A stretch of 64,000 bases of DNA from Riptortus pedestris (lineage: Eukaryota > Arthropoda > Insecta > Hemiptera > Alydidae). The position numbers and the translations under genes are program-made. Within the stretch, counting starts at the first letter, position 1. Every line of letters begins with the position of its first letter. The DNA is taken from positions 89,253,501 through 89,317,500 of the forward strand of contig CM032233.1 of assembly GCA_019009955.1 (NCBI GenBank), written 5' to 3'. Positions 1 to 11,683 of the stretch are shown in pieces. The notes beneath the pieces are model-generated. The model saw nothing but the letters and a program-made list of their open reading frames with translations, was not told the origin of the DNA and did not search any database.

Positions 1-289
1 ATAAATACCAAGAATAATAGGAAACTTCCCGACAGGAAATGTCTAAAACGTAAACAAACAGGTGTGCCAACTTCTCACTGGAAAGAAAAACCATTACTGA
101 AATATATCAGAATATAATATCAATTTTATTGAAACCTATTTACTATATATACTGTAATTTATAATGGATAAGAATAATTTTTATCTCAATCAATAAAATT
201 TTTGTAGCCCAAGAACTTAAGATGGGGGGGCACCAGAACATATTTGCATTTATGTTGTATAATAAAGGTCTCTTGAAAACTATATAAGG

Positions 290-334
<45 letters not shown>

Positions 335-464
335 GCATAGATTTGAATGGACCTCATTTTCGCCATCTCCTGGGTAGGATTGATGGACATTTGAAGACAT
401 TTTTTGAAAATCGCGTCATGAGTACAATCTCAATAGCTGATTTCCCTTAAGAGAAATCTACTAA
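1..464 (+). mobile_element. Family B repeat, 5' end cut by window edge
   Basis: This matches the full family B copies at 12202-13295 and 15378-16328: the internal stretch with AAACAAACAGG, then (TA)n at about 296-333, then the terminal block running from GGACCTCATTTTCG to the near-palindromic end GATTTCCCTTAAG...AAATCTACTAAAA. No ORF is present, so it is a non-autonomous element. It lies in or downstream of the SUMO protease gene, on the other strand. Confidence 0.75.
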
Positions 465-1245
465 AAATGAAAAGAGAGAAATACACAGTGTGTTCAGTTC
501 ACGATTTCATGGCCCTGAGTTGCTAGAATTAGCTCACTTTTACCTTTGCTCCATTGCTTTCTCTAGAGGAGCATAGTTTGAAGATTTTTATTTACTTGAA
601 GAAAGGATTGTTCACAACATGACCAATAAATTTTGGAAGTTGAAATAAAATGTTTCATCTTTTAAATCTTTCCTTTCACATTTAATATATGCCAACCTGT
701 TACAACGTTAGAGCAGCGCTCATAACAGCGACTTGAGCAACTCTATCAACTCTGTCCTCTATCTCTCCTCAGATTTTTATAATTTTGCTACTTTTATCAT
801 TTATTATGCTTTTTTCATTTAATAATATAGCTCTGGAATTTTTACATGTTAATATAAATATTGTAATAACATGGAAAAAATAAAATAAATAATAGGTGGC
901 TCATTTATTCCCTTGAAGGGTTAAATTTATTATATTGTGTTCTAGAGTGAGCTAGAGTGTTATGAGACAATAGGTTTGCTTCATGTGACCTAAAAAGTAC
1001 TGACTTTATGCAAAAATTACTAAAAAAAAATTAATAACTAATGGATTATTAAAAATTACCATCTAGTAACATCAAGAAGTGAATTTCATAGACTACTGTA
1101 AACAAATTAATTAGATTAATTAATTGTGAACCAATATTTTTTTTACTTGGATTATCTTTTAATTTTAAGGCTGCTATTTAAATTAATAAAAGATTTATTT
1201 AAAGGCATATGAACAACTCAAAATGTATATCAATTTGGTTTTTAT
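465..1245. other. Non-coding stretch, no gene seen
   Basis: AT-rich DNA with short homopolymer runs. I found no convincing exon, repeat terminus or RNA gene here. It would be intron of the minus-strand SUMO protease if that gene continues past base 1. Confidence 0.5.
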
Positions 1246-1282
1246 ATGCAACTAGAGTACATAACATTGATTTACAGACCTC

Positions 1283-1420
1283 GGGTTGACCCATATCTTA
1301 AGATTAACATCCCACTGGAGGAGTTAAAGTATTGTATCCAAAATTTCAAGCATAAAAAAGCTCCAGGTATCAATAATATCCATGAAACCTTCAAGAACCT
1401 AACTTTAGAACATAATAAAA
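1283..1420 (+). pseudogene. LINE reverse transcriptase fragment (N-terminal RT)
   Basis: The translation contains PLEELKYCIQNFKHKKAPG followed by INNIHETFKNLT. This fits the start of the RT domain of non-LTR retrotransposons, where an 'EEL..AI..LKNKKAPG.D.I' block is typical (family knowledge). Only about 45 residues are recognisable, with no catalytic YADD motif, so it is a dead fragment. It is antisense to the host gene and in its intron. The exact LINE clade cannot be told from this length. Confidence 0.6.
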
Positions 1421-1493
1421 TACATTTACCCACCAAAGCGATTTTTTAAGAGCATACCTTATTTAATTAATCATTTATTATATTTTTCAATTC

Positions 1494-1499
<6 letters not shown>

Positions 1500-1555
<56 letters not shown>

Positions 1556-1578
1556 GTGTGTGTGTGTCTGTGTGTATG
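1500..1578. repeat. (TA)n/(TG)n compound microsatellite
   Basis: A run of alternating TA followed directly by TG repeats. Similar compound tracts lie at 3030-3146 and 8440-8529. Confidence 0.95.
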
Positions 1579-1875
1579 TTGATCTATTATGTAGGTACAT
1601 ATTGATTAAATACGAAAATATATCAAAATTGTATAAATAAATAGGTAATTTACTGTAACTGCTCTCCTACATAGTCGAGTAAAGGATAATAATTATTATG
1701 ACAACTAGGCTCATGTGGGTGAAATAATGTTTTATAATAGTTTAATTTGAACAACTTTAATAAATAATAAATTTCTATTTCTATTTCAGTCTTGGATTGG
1801 TTTCATAAGAGTGTTAAAGAACTTAAACAATAGGAAGAATAGTTCTAGCTCATAACTAGTTCATTAAGGGAGTAC

Positions 1876-1973
1876 CTCTCTCTTTTACTTTTGTAACTAC
1901 AGGTGTTCCATTCTTCATCATGACTGGTCCTGAGAGTCCAGGAAAACATATGATTGCTAAAAACCAGTGCGAG
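1876..1973 (-). CDS. SUMO protease exon with catalytic His (SENP6/7-like)
   Basis: The acceptor TTTAG precedes CTCGCACTGG, and the donor is AGAGAG|GTACTC. The exon has 98 nt. Taking two bases (AA) from the previous exon, it reads NSHWFLAIICFPGLSG and continues to about KVKERG. SENP6/7 proteins carry the same block, 'SHWYLAVICFPWL', in which His is the first catalytic residue of the His-Asp-Cys triad (family knowledge). The exon leaves one base over. The family next has a variable insert and then a 'PCILI(L/F)DSL' block. I found no match for that block in bases 1-1875, so the following exon is probably outside the window. Confidence is high because both the motif and the splice phase fit. Confidence 0.88.
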
Positions 1974-2170
1974 CTAAACAAAACAAAAAGAATAATAAAT
2001 AAGTTTCCTGAAATTGCCACAATAATTTATTAAGAAAAAAATTGAAATATTTTTTTTTAAATAAAATTCTTTTTAATTTAAATGAAGCCCCTTTTCTTAA
2101 AGTAAAGAACTAATTATTTTAACATTTTAAATAGTTGAAATTTGAATGAATATTCATGATTCTCCCTATA

Positions 2171-2228
<58 letters not shown>

Positions 2229-2231
<3 letters not shown>

Positions 2232-2601
2232 AGCTCAGATACCCGGTGTTGCCCGGGAATTCATTTGAGGCTGAATAGCGATGGTATTTTTTTGGCAACG
2301 CTTTACTTTGCACAATATTTTGACATTTACCCGTCCCAGTGTTTGGGGTCTATACCCATCGTTCCGGTGGATTTGTTAATAATAATATAAATTTTTTATG
2401 TAAGACTTCACTGTCCTCCATATTGTCATATTTCCCGTCTTCTGTGCATTATGCATAGATTTGAATTATTAAGGAAAAAATATTAACATTGATTTGAAAT
2501 ATTTTTCCAGGTGAGGTACCTGGTAGTTTCATATTGGAAAGAATTGTTGAGCGTATCAATATTTCTACGCAAATTAATTGCTTCATACATTGTTCCCGAC
2601 A
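2229..2601 (-). mobile_element. Family A repeat, 3' part, reverse orientation
   Basis: It begins after (TA)n with AGCTCAGATACCCGG, the reverse complement of the family A 3' terminus, here with the hairpin mutated (CCCGGTGTTGCCCGGG). It then follows the family consensus through the GAGGTACCTGGTAGTT block. It abuts the forward fragment 2600-3025. Both sit in the intron between the 3914-4132 and 1876-1973 exons. Confidence 0.85.
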
Positions 2602-3025
2602 CCATAACTGTATTTTGTTTCTTTGGTGTCTGTTTGTTTGTTACCTTTTCACGCATAAACAGCTGAACCGAATTTTATGAAACTTGGTATGTATATTACT
2701 ACTAACCCAACTTAGACTTTAGGCTATATTAATTTTCTTTGAGACGAACAGGAGTGGGGGTTATAAGGGAGGCCTGAAATTAAAAATAGCGATATTTCGT
2801 TTCCAATTGGCTTTTCGGCATATATGCAGATAACAAAAGTTGTTTACTTTGTTATTTAGAGTAACTTTTGTTATATACACTTTTGATGTATACCGAAGTA
2901 TAAATGAGTTATAAGCTAAAAACTAAGGCGGGAGCCAACAATTTTATTGGGTACTAAGGATTGAACCGAACAAACACTAAACAAAACTCTGGCTAAACAA
3001 AACTAAGCCGGGTAACTTAGCTAGT
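2600..3025 (+). mobile_element. Family A repeat, forward fragment
   Basis: Starts inside the 5' region (ACACCATAACTG...), runs through TTTTCACGCATAAAC and one 300-bp-type unit with the ATAACAAAAGTT hairpin, and ends GCCGGGTAACTTAGCTAGT, the family 3' terminus. A (TA)n(TG)n tract follows at once. Confidence 0.85.
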
Positions 3026-3026
3026 A

Positions 3027-3029
<3 letters not shown>

Positions 3030-3125
<96 letters not shown>

Positions 3126-3146
3126 CATGCACGCACGTGTGTGTGT
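3030..3146. repeat. (TA)n/(TG)n compound microsatellite
   Basis: TA repeats followed by TG repeats and a GTGCGTGCATGCACGCAC variant stretch, directly after the CTAGT end of a family A fragment. Confidence 0.95.
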
Positions 3147-3913
3147 ATATATAAAGAGCAATATCTTTTACAACCCTTGTAAACTAAACTAAGTATTTCA
3201 CTTACTGTGAAAGCAATCGTAACACTGTAGTTAGGGATCATTCTAGATATTTCTGATATGGGGCTGAGTTTGATATGTAATCTAAAAGTTAAATGAACCT
3301 TTTTTGATACAATCACCTTCCAGTCACACATGACTAAATGTTCGGAGTCTGAGTAAACCAAATTTTTAATAAGAGGAAGAATAAAAATTAAATTTAAAAC
3401 TTTTCAACTGATCCCCTACTATTTGAATAAAATAACACAATTTAACTGTAATATTGAATTTCTCAGTCATAGTTTTATTTAAAATATAATTATTAATTAA
3501 TTAATATATCTATATCAGGTGAAACAACATTACTTACACAGAATCAAACACATATCTACCCACTCCTTTACTCAAATCTTATTGCTCTAATATACCTTAA
3601 AAACTAAGATTAAATTAAATCAACTATACTTCTAACATGTGATAAACTGTTCAAAAAAGGGATTGACTTCTAAATCCGTCTTTTATTATTTAGTATTGAC
3701 ATAAATTATTCAAGCATATTGTTGAAACTAAACCTAATATCTTTTGTGTTAATGGATGAGAACTAAGGGGTATTAATTAGGTATAAATCGTAATAATAAT
3801 ACAATTTAGTATTAATGACTGTTGAGGCTACAGGATTTGAACATAACTGAACTATAAATTTTGTTATAATATTAATCTAATTTAAAGTAAGTTATGTATT
3901 GAAATTTCCATAC
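3147..3913. other. Intron of SUMO protease gene, no feature
   Basis: Between the donor of the 3914-4132 exon and the repeats. AT-rich, with no convincing coding or repeat signal. Confidence 0.55.
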
Positions 3914-4132
3914 TTTTTATTTATGGGTAAAAGTATGTAATCCTTATCAAAGATATCGACTCCCTTGGTCCATTTATTAACTCTAGCATGTCTTTTTTCA
4001 GCAGAAGACAGCTGTTTTGATGGTCCTGACTGTTCATTATTACTCAACTGTGTCATTTTTTTATAAAAGAATGATGAAAAGATGAATGTTTTTTTCCTTT
4101 TTTCTTCACTTAAGGTATTATGGTACAAATAC
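3914..4132 (-). CDS. SUMO protease exon, core of catalytic domain (SENP6/7-like)
   Basis: The acceptor GTTTTACAG precedes GTATTTGTACC, and the exon ends at a donor AAAAA|GTATGG. It has 219 nt. Joined to the previous exon it reads KYLYHNTLSEEK, then FIFSSFFYKKMTQ, then RHARVNKWTKGVDIF and DKDYILLPIN. SENP6/7 proteins have the same order: 'DFYLKYL', 'HIFSSFFYKCL', '[26 protein letters not shown]' (family knowledge). The segment between SFFYKK and RHARV is shorter and richer in Ser and Gln than the flanks, as in the family's variable loop. No stop or frameshift is present. Entry and exit phases (2 and 2) match both neighbouring exons. This is a functional-looking host gene exon, not a pseudogene, on present evidence. 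Confidence 0.9.
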
Positions 4133-4293
4133 CTGTAAAACACATACAATACAATGTACTTTATTATGTATGATTTCCATGAGCTAAAAGAATACATGCA
4201 ATGATTGTTCCATGCAAGAGATACTGCAAAACTTTCTGCTTAGCAAGTAAGGATTTAAAATAATAACATTGAAACATAATAAAGTTTACTTAC

Positions 4294-4410
4294 TTTAAAT
4301 AAAAGTCTACAATTATGTCATTTATAAATTTCTTGTCCATTAAAGTAGAATAATCTTGACCATTTATTGGTATGCCATATCTAATAGGCGGAGGTGGGTA
4401 AATTAGAAGT
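4294..4410 (-). CDS. SUMO protease exon, start of catalytic domain (SENP6/7-like)
   Basis: The acceptor TATTTTAG precedes ACTTCTAATTTACCC, and the donor is TTTAAA|GTAAGTAAAC, close to consensus. The exon has 117 nt and reads LLIYPPPPIRYGIPING, then QDYSTLMDKKFINDIIVDFY. The SENP6/7 family opens its protease domain with 'LLVYPPPP...G..V...DL..L..GEFLNDVIIDFYLK' (established), so this is the first exon of the C48 domain. It needs one base from the previous exon and leaves two, which fits exons 6328-6389 and 3914-4132. This exon is the clearest evidence for the gene's identity. Confidence 0.92.
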
Positions 4411-5029
4411 CTAAAATAAAACAATATGCACAAAATAACTAAAATTTTTATATAATCATTATCACATAATGGCAATTCGATAAAAATATAAAAGGTACGT
4501 TTTAAAATGTAAATTTATTTTCATTTTTCTTAAAGACCATAATTTAGACCAAATATCCATTAAAATCTTATCAGTTGACCACCTAAGAAAATATAATAAA
4601 AAAGAAACTGGAAGTTAGGCATACTTAAAGGAATATACCATCAGAGATTGTTTTATCATATTTTTTATCACCATTATTAATTGAACAATAATAAATATGA
4701 TTTAGTTCATTATTTTAAAAAAATGCCTATTTATAAACCTGTTCATGAGAACATGTCTCCCACATGCTATCTGGAGGAAAGCCTCACCTCACAGGCGGGT
4801 GCTGCATCCTCTGGGATTTGGAACTGTTTCAAAAGCCCTATTTTACTTTATTGCAAACTTTTGTTGTTCTGAATCATTTTATACAAAATGTTACTACTTT
4901 TTAGAAAAAAATAGGAGATTTGGTAAAAGAAAAAAATAACATCTCCAATTTTTGAAGTTGCACATTCACTCTATTGCAACGAATAGTTTGAGTAACAGTT
5001 GCAACAGGGGTTGACTGGGATTTGTAAAA
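4411..5029. other. Intron sequence, nothing recognised
   Basis: Contains short chance ORFs only. I see no repeat terminus or splice-bounded coding segment. Confidence 0.5.
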
Positions 5030-5330
5030 ATTACTTCCAAAATGACACCAAATTTCTCTTTCATTTTCAAAACAATGGACACCAGTATATTGGTGTGTTT
5101 CTTCAAATTGATCTCTATCCCCTTTTAATGGATCCTTTCCTCAATGAATTCATTCTCTTTGACCTCTGAAGCACTATCATGTTCTGAAATCTCTAAATCT
5201 AGTTCATCAGGAACGTAAGATTGTTCAAAATTTGAATATTCAGGAAAAAGGTGTACAAATCTCTTGGTTCACTAAGATACATTCTGCAAAACCTGATCAG
5301 CCATTTTTAAGGTGAAAGGAGGATTATGTA
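5030..5330 (-). pseudogene. Decayed ORF, acidic segment, origin unclear
   Basis: On the minus strand the translation contains FPEYSNFEQSYVPDELDLEI, then SEHDSASEVKENEFIEE. After a frame change it reads EREIWCHFGSNFYKSQSTP. An acidic leader followed by a W...P...T-rich stretch is reminiscent of piggyBac-type transposase N-termini, but I cannot align it firmly. Stops and shifts show it is not translated as it stands. It lies inside an intron of the SUMO protease gene. A diverged exon is an alternative that I consider less likely. Confidence 0.25.
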
Positions 5331-6327
5331 ATCTGACAAAAAGTTTTTATAATAATAAAATATAAGTAATTCACACTAAAAAAGAGAGAAGGTAATGCCA
5401 CAACTAAATATTTTCTCAAATTAGGTGTAATCTCAAACTGGAAGACATTGCTCCTTTTGGTATAGTTCAAATATATTTTTATCAAATCGCTCTTCTGGAG
5501 GGACACAGTCTCTAAAGCGGGTATGAAATAACAACATCTATAGGAACAGCTGTCTGAAAGGCGAGGTATGTTTTAGGAAATCATAAATACCTGCTAATAG
5601 GGGAGAGTTGTTTTGGAGCTGCTCACTCCTTAACCATAAGGGGAGTAAAAAAATTGAACAAAAGGGGGGCTCTGGTGACTTTTCAATCAAATATGTAAAC
5701 GCCTAAAAGATGGTGGTCCCACTAATGTGTTGATGTTGCACATTTAAAATCCAGCAATGTTTATTACTGAAAAATGATAATTAAATTAAAGCCAACTGTT
5801 GTTGCAACCCCCCCCCCCCTCCTCTATGCCCAAATTTCATTGCTTATGAGAAATAGCTTTTGCCCTTAATTTACCAAAATGTATTTGTCATATTTTTAAT
5901 AATTTTAATTTCAATAATCAAATTCTCAATAGCCTTTAAAACACCTAAACTCAGAGTAAAATATTTGAAACTTCTTCAAGGAAAGTAAAGGAAATGAAAG
6001 GTTCAGTTATTAACCAATTTTTTGTATTCGCTTTAAAAAATATTATAAAACAATATATACATCATTATACTAATAATAAATTCATTTCATTAGTAGACAA
6101 ATTTTATTTTATTTAAGTAAATAACTAATAATATCTTGACTTAAGAAAAGAAAATTGACAAATAATTTGGAAACGTAAGCATTTGCTAACACTAGGATAT
6201 CAGTAATATAGGATTAATGTAAATTTAATATGAAGATTTCCATTAAATTAAGATAAGTAGAAAGCCTATTCTGTGAAATGCTAAAAAAAGTCTAGTACTA
6301 AAAAGTAATAAAAAATGGGATACTAAC
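5331..6327. other. Intron sequence, nothing recognised
   Basis: AT-rich, with a C10 run near 5808. No repeat-family terminus or exon was identified. Confidence 0.5.
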
Positions 6328-6389
6328 GTTTTCGTTTCCTGATTTGGCATCTTGTTCACGCTTGTACTGGGCATCGACCAATGCTGCAC
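6328..6389 (-). CDS. Probable small exon of SUMO protease gene
   Basis: The acceptor CTATGTAACAG precedes GTGCAGCATTGG, and the donor is GAAAAC|GTTAGTA. It has 62 nt. In phase 0 it reads VQHWSMPSTSVNKMPNQETK plus two bases. Those two bases plus the first base of exon 4294-4410 give Thr and lead straight into LLIYPPPP. The entry phase also fits the upstream candidate exon 9616-9767. The sequence is GC-richer than the surrounding intron. In SENP6/7 the region before the protease domain is poorly conserved, so homology cannot decide. The phase chain and splice sites are the only evidence. Confidence 0.55.
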
Positions 6390-7289
6390 CTGTTACATAG
6401 CAGTTCAGCAAAAATTAACACAATCATAGTATATACTAACTAAAATTATTAGTTCTTTCTAGGTATAGGTGCATAAAAAAAAATTAAGGAAAAGACAGAA
6501 GTAAAATTAGATTAATTACTATGTTTCAATCAAATCTTGATCAGACTAAATTTTTTACATGTATATATCGTGTTCCACCAAATGAACAGTAATGTGAATT
6601 TAATTTCACTATGAAGAAGCTCTGGTAAAATGAATGAATGAAAATGAATCAATTCAACAAATATTCATGAAATATCGAGTAACAAATGTCATTTATGTTG
6701 CTAAGAAGCAAGCTTTATGTGGTAGAAAGTCCTAAGGGTTGTTGGGATAAAGGGAAATTTAATATACTCCAAGATTGTATAATGTTATTAGTGAAGACCA
6801 TCATACTTATAGGAAAACTAGAGAACATATTAGATTGTTTTATAATAATACATTTATAGGTGAGAATTCTAAGAGTTTGGATAATAGTAATAACCCTGAA
6901 GAATCTCCTGATCATAAGAGTTCTGATAAGACTAAAGAAATGTGAGATGAAGCAACTAATTCAAATATTTATTCAAAATTTGGCAGGCTGATTCGACAAC
7001 CAAAAAAGATTTTCACATTCTGTTTAAAATTAAAGATGTGTAATTAAACAATATTAATCTTACAAAATATGTATAACGGTAAATGGCAAAATAAATGAGA
7101 AAAAATGATGTAAATAACATTAGTATTTTTAAAAAAAGGAAGTATATGGATATTGAATATTTTTCTTTTTAATCTCAGGTAACTAGTTGATGTTGTAGCA
7201 GGTCTCGTAATCAATAGCCATAGGTATTTATTTATTATTATTGTTATTATTTTTTTAAAGGAATTTAAAATTTGCAAACAATTCTTCCA
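6390..7289. other. Intron sequence, nothing recognised
   Basis: AT-rich sequence with short chance ORFs. No exon with paired splice sites was convincing. Confidence 0.5.
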
Positions 7290-7790
7290 GTGTTTGTAAA
7301 GTACTTTTATGTCAATAGATAAATCCTGGTGCTTTCTTATTTTCTGGGTGTAAGACTTATGAATATTGTTGTCATTTGGGACAGTGATAATAATGATGCC
7401 AGCTGATCCCACCCCCTCTTGTTAAAGATAAGAATATCGGGTTTATTATGATGAACAGTATGACCCATCAATGCTTCATCCCAATAAATTTTTATATTAT
7501 CTTTTTTGAGCAACGTTTAAGGGATGTAACAACTATAAGAAACCTGATTATCCAGAATGCCGAATTTAGTAGCTATTGCCTGGTGCCATATTTTAGTCAC
7601 ATTATTGTACCTCTATAAATATTCTATTCCTGCCAATATCTTGCAACCTGCAGTAATATGCTGAATCGACTTGTATCTTTTAGTGTACATCCTACACTTA
7701 TCTGAGGCACGATTCACTTATAGCACATAACTTCTTATAGATCTAGAAATCATTTGGTCCTGGATAGCTATTATTATTATTATCTGTCTT
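7290..7790 (-). pseudogene. LINE remnant, C-terminal region of ORF2
   Basis: Read on the minus strand from about 7770 down, with stops and one or two shifts: CRMYTKRYKSIQHITAGCK, ILAGIEYL, a stop, RYNNVTKIWHQAIATKFGIL, DNQVSY, IYWDEALMGHTVHHNKPDIL, VPNDNNIHKSYTQKIRKHQD, LSIDIKVLYKHW. Many arthropod non-LTR elements carry the matching order 'IQHI.aGC..LA..EY..RHN.V..IIH..L' and 'vP.D.NI..KE.EK..KYqdL..E..r.W' near their C-terminus (family knowledge). The copy is clearly dead. It has the same orientation as the fragment at 10260-10870 and could be the other end of one old insertion. Confidence 0.7.
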
Positions 7791-8435
7791 GGGGAAGGTT
7801 TTACTCAGATAACTGGGATGGGTCATAATCATAATATAATTTAAAATTATATAACATTTTGGAAACATTTTCTGCAATTAACCTTCAAGAGACTCTTAAT
7901 TATTGATTAAGGCATTGTTGGTGCTGTAAAAGGTTGGTAATTTGAATCTAGATTACAATCATAAATTTGAAGAGCTCACCCTTTTGTATTTTGTGTACAC
8001 AACCATGTCACTATTAAGAAAGGTAAACAAATTTATCTTGTGGAAATTACAGCAGACTGCTGCTAAAATGAGTGTTTTCAGAAAATTGATATATCAGGAG
8101 CCAGTAGTGAGTGTAGATCAGACTTGACTCAAAGTGTGTGACAAAGACCACCTTGTTCCTGTCCTCTGGCAGCTATCAGACACTGCTTCAGAGAAATCTC
8201 CACGTTATATTCAAACGTTTTTCATTTAACAAGAAAAACTATGTCTTCCAGACCTATTCTGGAATAACTGAAGATCATGCGCTACTTTTAAATATCACAG
8301 TACATGGTTTATGAGGAGCGTTCTCGATGCCAGCCCTTACATTGAGTCAACAGTTAGCTCTCGCATGTTTTGGCTCAGATAATGCTGATTTGAAATTGGA
8401 CAATTTCCCTTTCTATAATATTTATTATAGAAGAA

Positions 8436-8439
<4 letters not shown>
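7791..8439. other. Intron sequence, nothing recognised
   Basis: Short ORFs only (for example 7942-8127), without domain similarity or splice support. Confidence 0.45.
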
Positions 8440-8503
<64 letters not shown>

Positions 8504-8529
8504 CGTGCGTGTGTGTGTGTGTGTGTGTG
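8440..8529. repeat. (TA)n/(TG)n compound microsatellite
   Basis: TA repeats then TG repeats with a GTGCGTGCGTGC interruption. Confidence 0.95.
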
Positions 8530-9615
8530 AACAATGGCAACAAAATCAAAAATTTGACTGTTTTTACACAATCACTCAAAAAAGGCTCAGAAGATTTCTA
8601 TAGACTCCTATATTTGTGAGCAAGCTAGCTCAAGATACAACATAGATTATATTAAAATTTGAATTTCCAACTATGAGGGGGGTTACTTTGACGTGAAATT
8701 ATATATTCACCAATATCTTTGTTATTATTGGTTTTATCTGTATTCTCACAATAGACATTCCATTCTTCACATATAAAACTAAAATATGACTGTAGAATAA
8801 GAGCATCTTTCCTGTTAGTGCTTCTGTTAATCAAATATTTATGTTTTGATTGCTCCATAATTGCCATTTGTAAGTAAATGGCTCAGGACATTCCTATGTG
8901 TTATGTCATGAAAATGAAGAGATTACTTAGTGCATAAATAAATTCATTCTTTAAATTATCACAATTAAACATTTAACTGGTCAATGACAAAGAATGTTGT
9001 AGTACTTTGGAGTAAGCAAGTTTACATCTTTTACTATAGTTTCCCTGCACTATAACAAACATTATTGCTACTCACATCCATAAATGTTTAGCTCATCAGT
9101 GAAACCTTCTGTCTTAATGAACATAAGCTATGGCAGTTCACATCCAGGCGGCTGCCTCTCTCTGAGGGAGCTACTAACATTGAAATATCCATGTTAAATA
9201 CAATTTGTGTGACATTATTCCACGCCATTTAACATATTCTGTATGTCCCCCAGTGATCTTCAACTGGCATCAGTACCAGCATGTTAAAACATTATATGTG
9301 TACTACACCGTACGAAAAATTGTGATGTCCACCACCAATGTTAAGAAGCAAAAGTTTAGATGAATTACTGTTTTCCACACTTGCTCACACATACATGAAT
9401 GAATCCCCCATATACGATGAATGTACACCTTCATCTTTATTCAAATATACCTCCCATGGCCACCATATAGGCCATCATTCTTAATACTATTATTTATATC
9501 ATGCATACATTTGCAGGAACTTTTAGTTCAATGAATAACCATTCATCAGACAAAACTATTCAGCTTAATCAAGGATTTTAACAAATAATATTTTTCTTAA
9601 AAATGAAACTCTCAC
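8530..9615. other. Intron sequence; short shared motif near 8675
   Basis: Contains GGGGTTACTTTGACGTGAAA near 8680, which resembles segments near 11385 (reverse) and 24370. This points to a minor unclassified repeat. Nothing else is recognisable. Confidence 0.4.
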
Positions 9616-9767
9616 CTCTTTTGGGGCTGCTCTCACAAGAAAAGTATTTGCTTCATTCGCTGAGAGCTCTTTCATTTCCATTTTGTAGTTATAAAATGTT
9701 TTTATAAGGCTTTGTTTCCATTTTGGCATGTTTTCGATTAATAATATTATCCAGCTGTTGGTTGTAT
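9616..9767 (-). CDS. Probable exon of SUMO protease gene
   Basis: The acceptor TTATTTATTTAG precedes ATACAACCAACAG, and the donor is AAAGAG|GTGAGAG. It has 152 nt and no stop. With one G from the previous exon it reads DTTNSWIILLIENMPKWKQS, then LIKTFYNYKMEMKELSANEA and NTFLVRAAPKE. The mixture of charged and hydrophobic residues looks coding, unlike the flanking intron. Entry phase 1 fits exon 16374-16527, and exit phase 0 fits 6328-6389. I do not recognise a domain. It would lie just N-terminal to the protease domain, a region that varies between SENP6/7 proteins. A separate gene on the same strand is the alternative. Confidence 0.6.
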
Positions 9768-10259
9768 CTAAATAAATAAAAAAAAACTGATTTTGTTGAA
9801 TGAGTAAAATATTTACATATGTAATATTTTTATTAGAACAATGAGTTATTAAATATAAAGAATATGAGGATCACAGAAATATAGGCCTTAATCATTCACA
9901 AGGATTTATTTTGGTGGAGCACTTTTAGAGCACACACCCTATTGGCAAACACGACTAAAACATGATGACAATATAAAAATTAAAATTAAAAGTGTGTTAT
10001 AAAAAACATTTTGAAAACAGATTAAAACAGTCAATAATAAAGAAACATTTGAATGCTGGACTAATACTTAGTTTACAAAATGAACTAGTAAAAATTACTA
10101 TAAGTAAAAGGTATAAATTATAAGCGTACATTTTAATCAATAAACACATTCGTTCCAAATATATACTAATCTCAAAGCCTATATTACACATTTAAAATTT
10201 AAATTGATAATTTAAGCATATATATAACATCATATCAATACACATAGTCACAAATAATA
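9768..10259. other. Intron sequence, nothing recognised
   Basis: AT-rich; no exon or repeat terminus found. Confidence 0.5.
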
Positions 10260-10870
10260 AACCAATACCAAAGACATTTTGCTACATTCTTTAGGTATAA
10301 CAAGCATTCGATTTCTGGTAAACTCGGCAGTAATATTTTCATTTTCATAGCAATTGTTGATTACTTCTAACAACAACTTATTCATTTCACATCAAGGTTC
10401 TTAAGGAGTTCAGCTGGTATCTTATGAACCCCAGTTGCTTTTTTATTTTTTATGCTCTCAGGAGTGTCCTTGAATTCCTTCATCAAACTAGAAAGTTAAA
10501 ATCTTATTCATCTACATCTCTAGTACTTTGTTGTCAGTAATAATGGAATCGCTGCAAAGTTCTTCTAAGTATTCTTTCAAACTGTCACCTATTTCATTAT
10601 TATCAAATAGTATTTGCCCATTTTTGTGTTCCACTATATTGGACCTACATTTTGGCTTGAACTGCAAGGATTTGATTTTACTGTACTGTGCTTTATTAGT
10701 CCTTCCCAGTTTGGTGTTGCCATCAATGTTTTGTGCCATTTCTTTAGTCCATTTCTCTTATTCTTCTCTGCATTTGTTTATAATCTGGTACTTAAGGCTT
10801 TTGTAATTTGTGACATAATTTCAGTTTTAATATTTGATCTAACAATTCAAAATCTCATCTAAGGTACTAG
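10260..10870 (-). pseudogene. LINE remnant, start of reverse transcriptase
   Basis: The minus-strand translation, with stops and frame changes, gives LKYQIINKCREE, then KWTKEMAQNIDGNTKLGRTN, then IVEHKNGQILFDNNEIGDSL and KEYLEELCSD, then SIKNKKATGVHKIPAELLKN, then ITAEFTRNRMLVIPKECSK. This is the usual order upstream of and entering the RT domain of jockey/CR1-like non-LTR elements: '..G.il.d..ei..rw.eYfeeL', 'lKnkKA.G.D.IPaElLK', 'iipipKk' (family knowledge). The core with the catalytic aspartates is not found. It lies in an intron, in the same orientation as 7290-7790. Confidence 0.7.
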
Positions 10871-11623
10871 TTTCTATTTACCTGAGATCTCATCTGCAAC
10901 GAGTGTTAATTATGTTTTTTCTGGCAATGCACCTTTAATTTATTCATATTTTAATGTCTGCAGGTTTCATTTTTCACTTATACGGGTATACTTTGTTTTA
11001 GTTGTTCAACCTGATTCTGCACTTAGCCATACCTAATTTAAGGTCACAATCTACTTCTGCTCCTGGATAACTGTAGATGGATTATATTTGATTGTGATAT
11101 CTTAGTTTAACCAGAATATTACTTATTTTACTACCACCAGAGGGTGATAATAAAATATAAAATAGCTTATATAAACAATACTCATTCCCTTAATGTATAT
11201 ACAAAAAATGTCAGGCTTTTTCATGGAACCCGGAAGTTAAAAATCAAATCTTTGAAATTTGTAAATTTAAATAACATTTCAGGACCCTTATGATTATTCT
11301 AAACACAATGTCTTCTAAAAAATTAAGAACAAATAAAGATTATAATGATAATGTTATTAAGATATTAACAAATGTGTTTTGACATCAAAGTAACCCCCCT
11401 CTCTTAGTTGACTGGGATAGTATATCAACATTGGATTAGTTGATCCCCAAATATATAAGTCCATAGAAATCTTAGGAACTGTTTTTGAGTGAATGAGTGA
11501 CAAAAGAGAGGACAGACAGTGAAATTTTTCAATTTTGATGCCACTGTTCTTAGAATGGTCTGATATGTGAAAAAAATGTATGAACACCCCTGTGACTTTA
11601 AAAACTTTAATGCATTCTTTATA
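10871..11623. other. Intron sequence, nothing firm
   Basis: Contains a minus-strand 76-codon chance ORF at 11357-11587, which includes the GGGTTACTTTGA-type motif shared with 8680. No gene is supported. Confidence 0.45.
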
Positions 11624-11625
11624 TA

Positions 11626-11683
<58 letters not shown>

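Noticed and set aside
1..1875. Search for the next SUMO protease exon (DSL block, catalytic Asp, QxxxxDCG Cys)
   Set aside because: No convincing match on the minus strand. These exons probably lie outside the window.
3017..3361. His/Thr/Tyr/Ile-rich ORF
   Set aside because: Translation of the (TA)n(TG)n microsatellite. The same holds for ORFs at 8327-8579 and 12645-12900.
4681..4939. Two overlapping plus-strand ORFs of about 63 codons
   Set aside because: They lie within an intron of the opposite-strand gene, with no domain, splice or repeat support.
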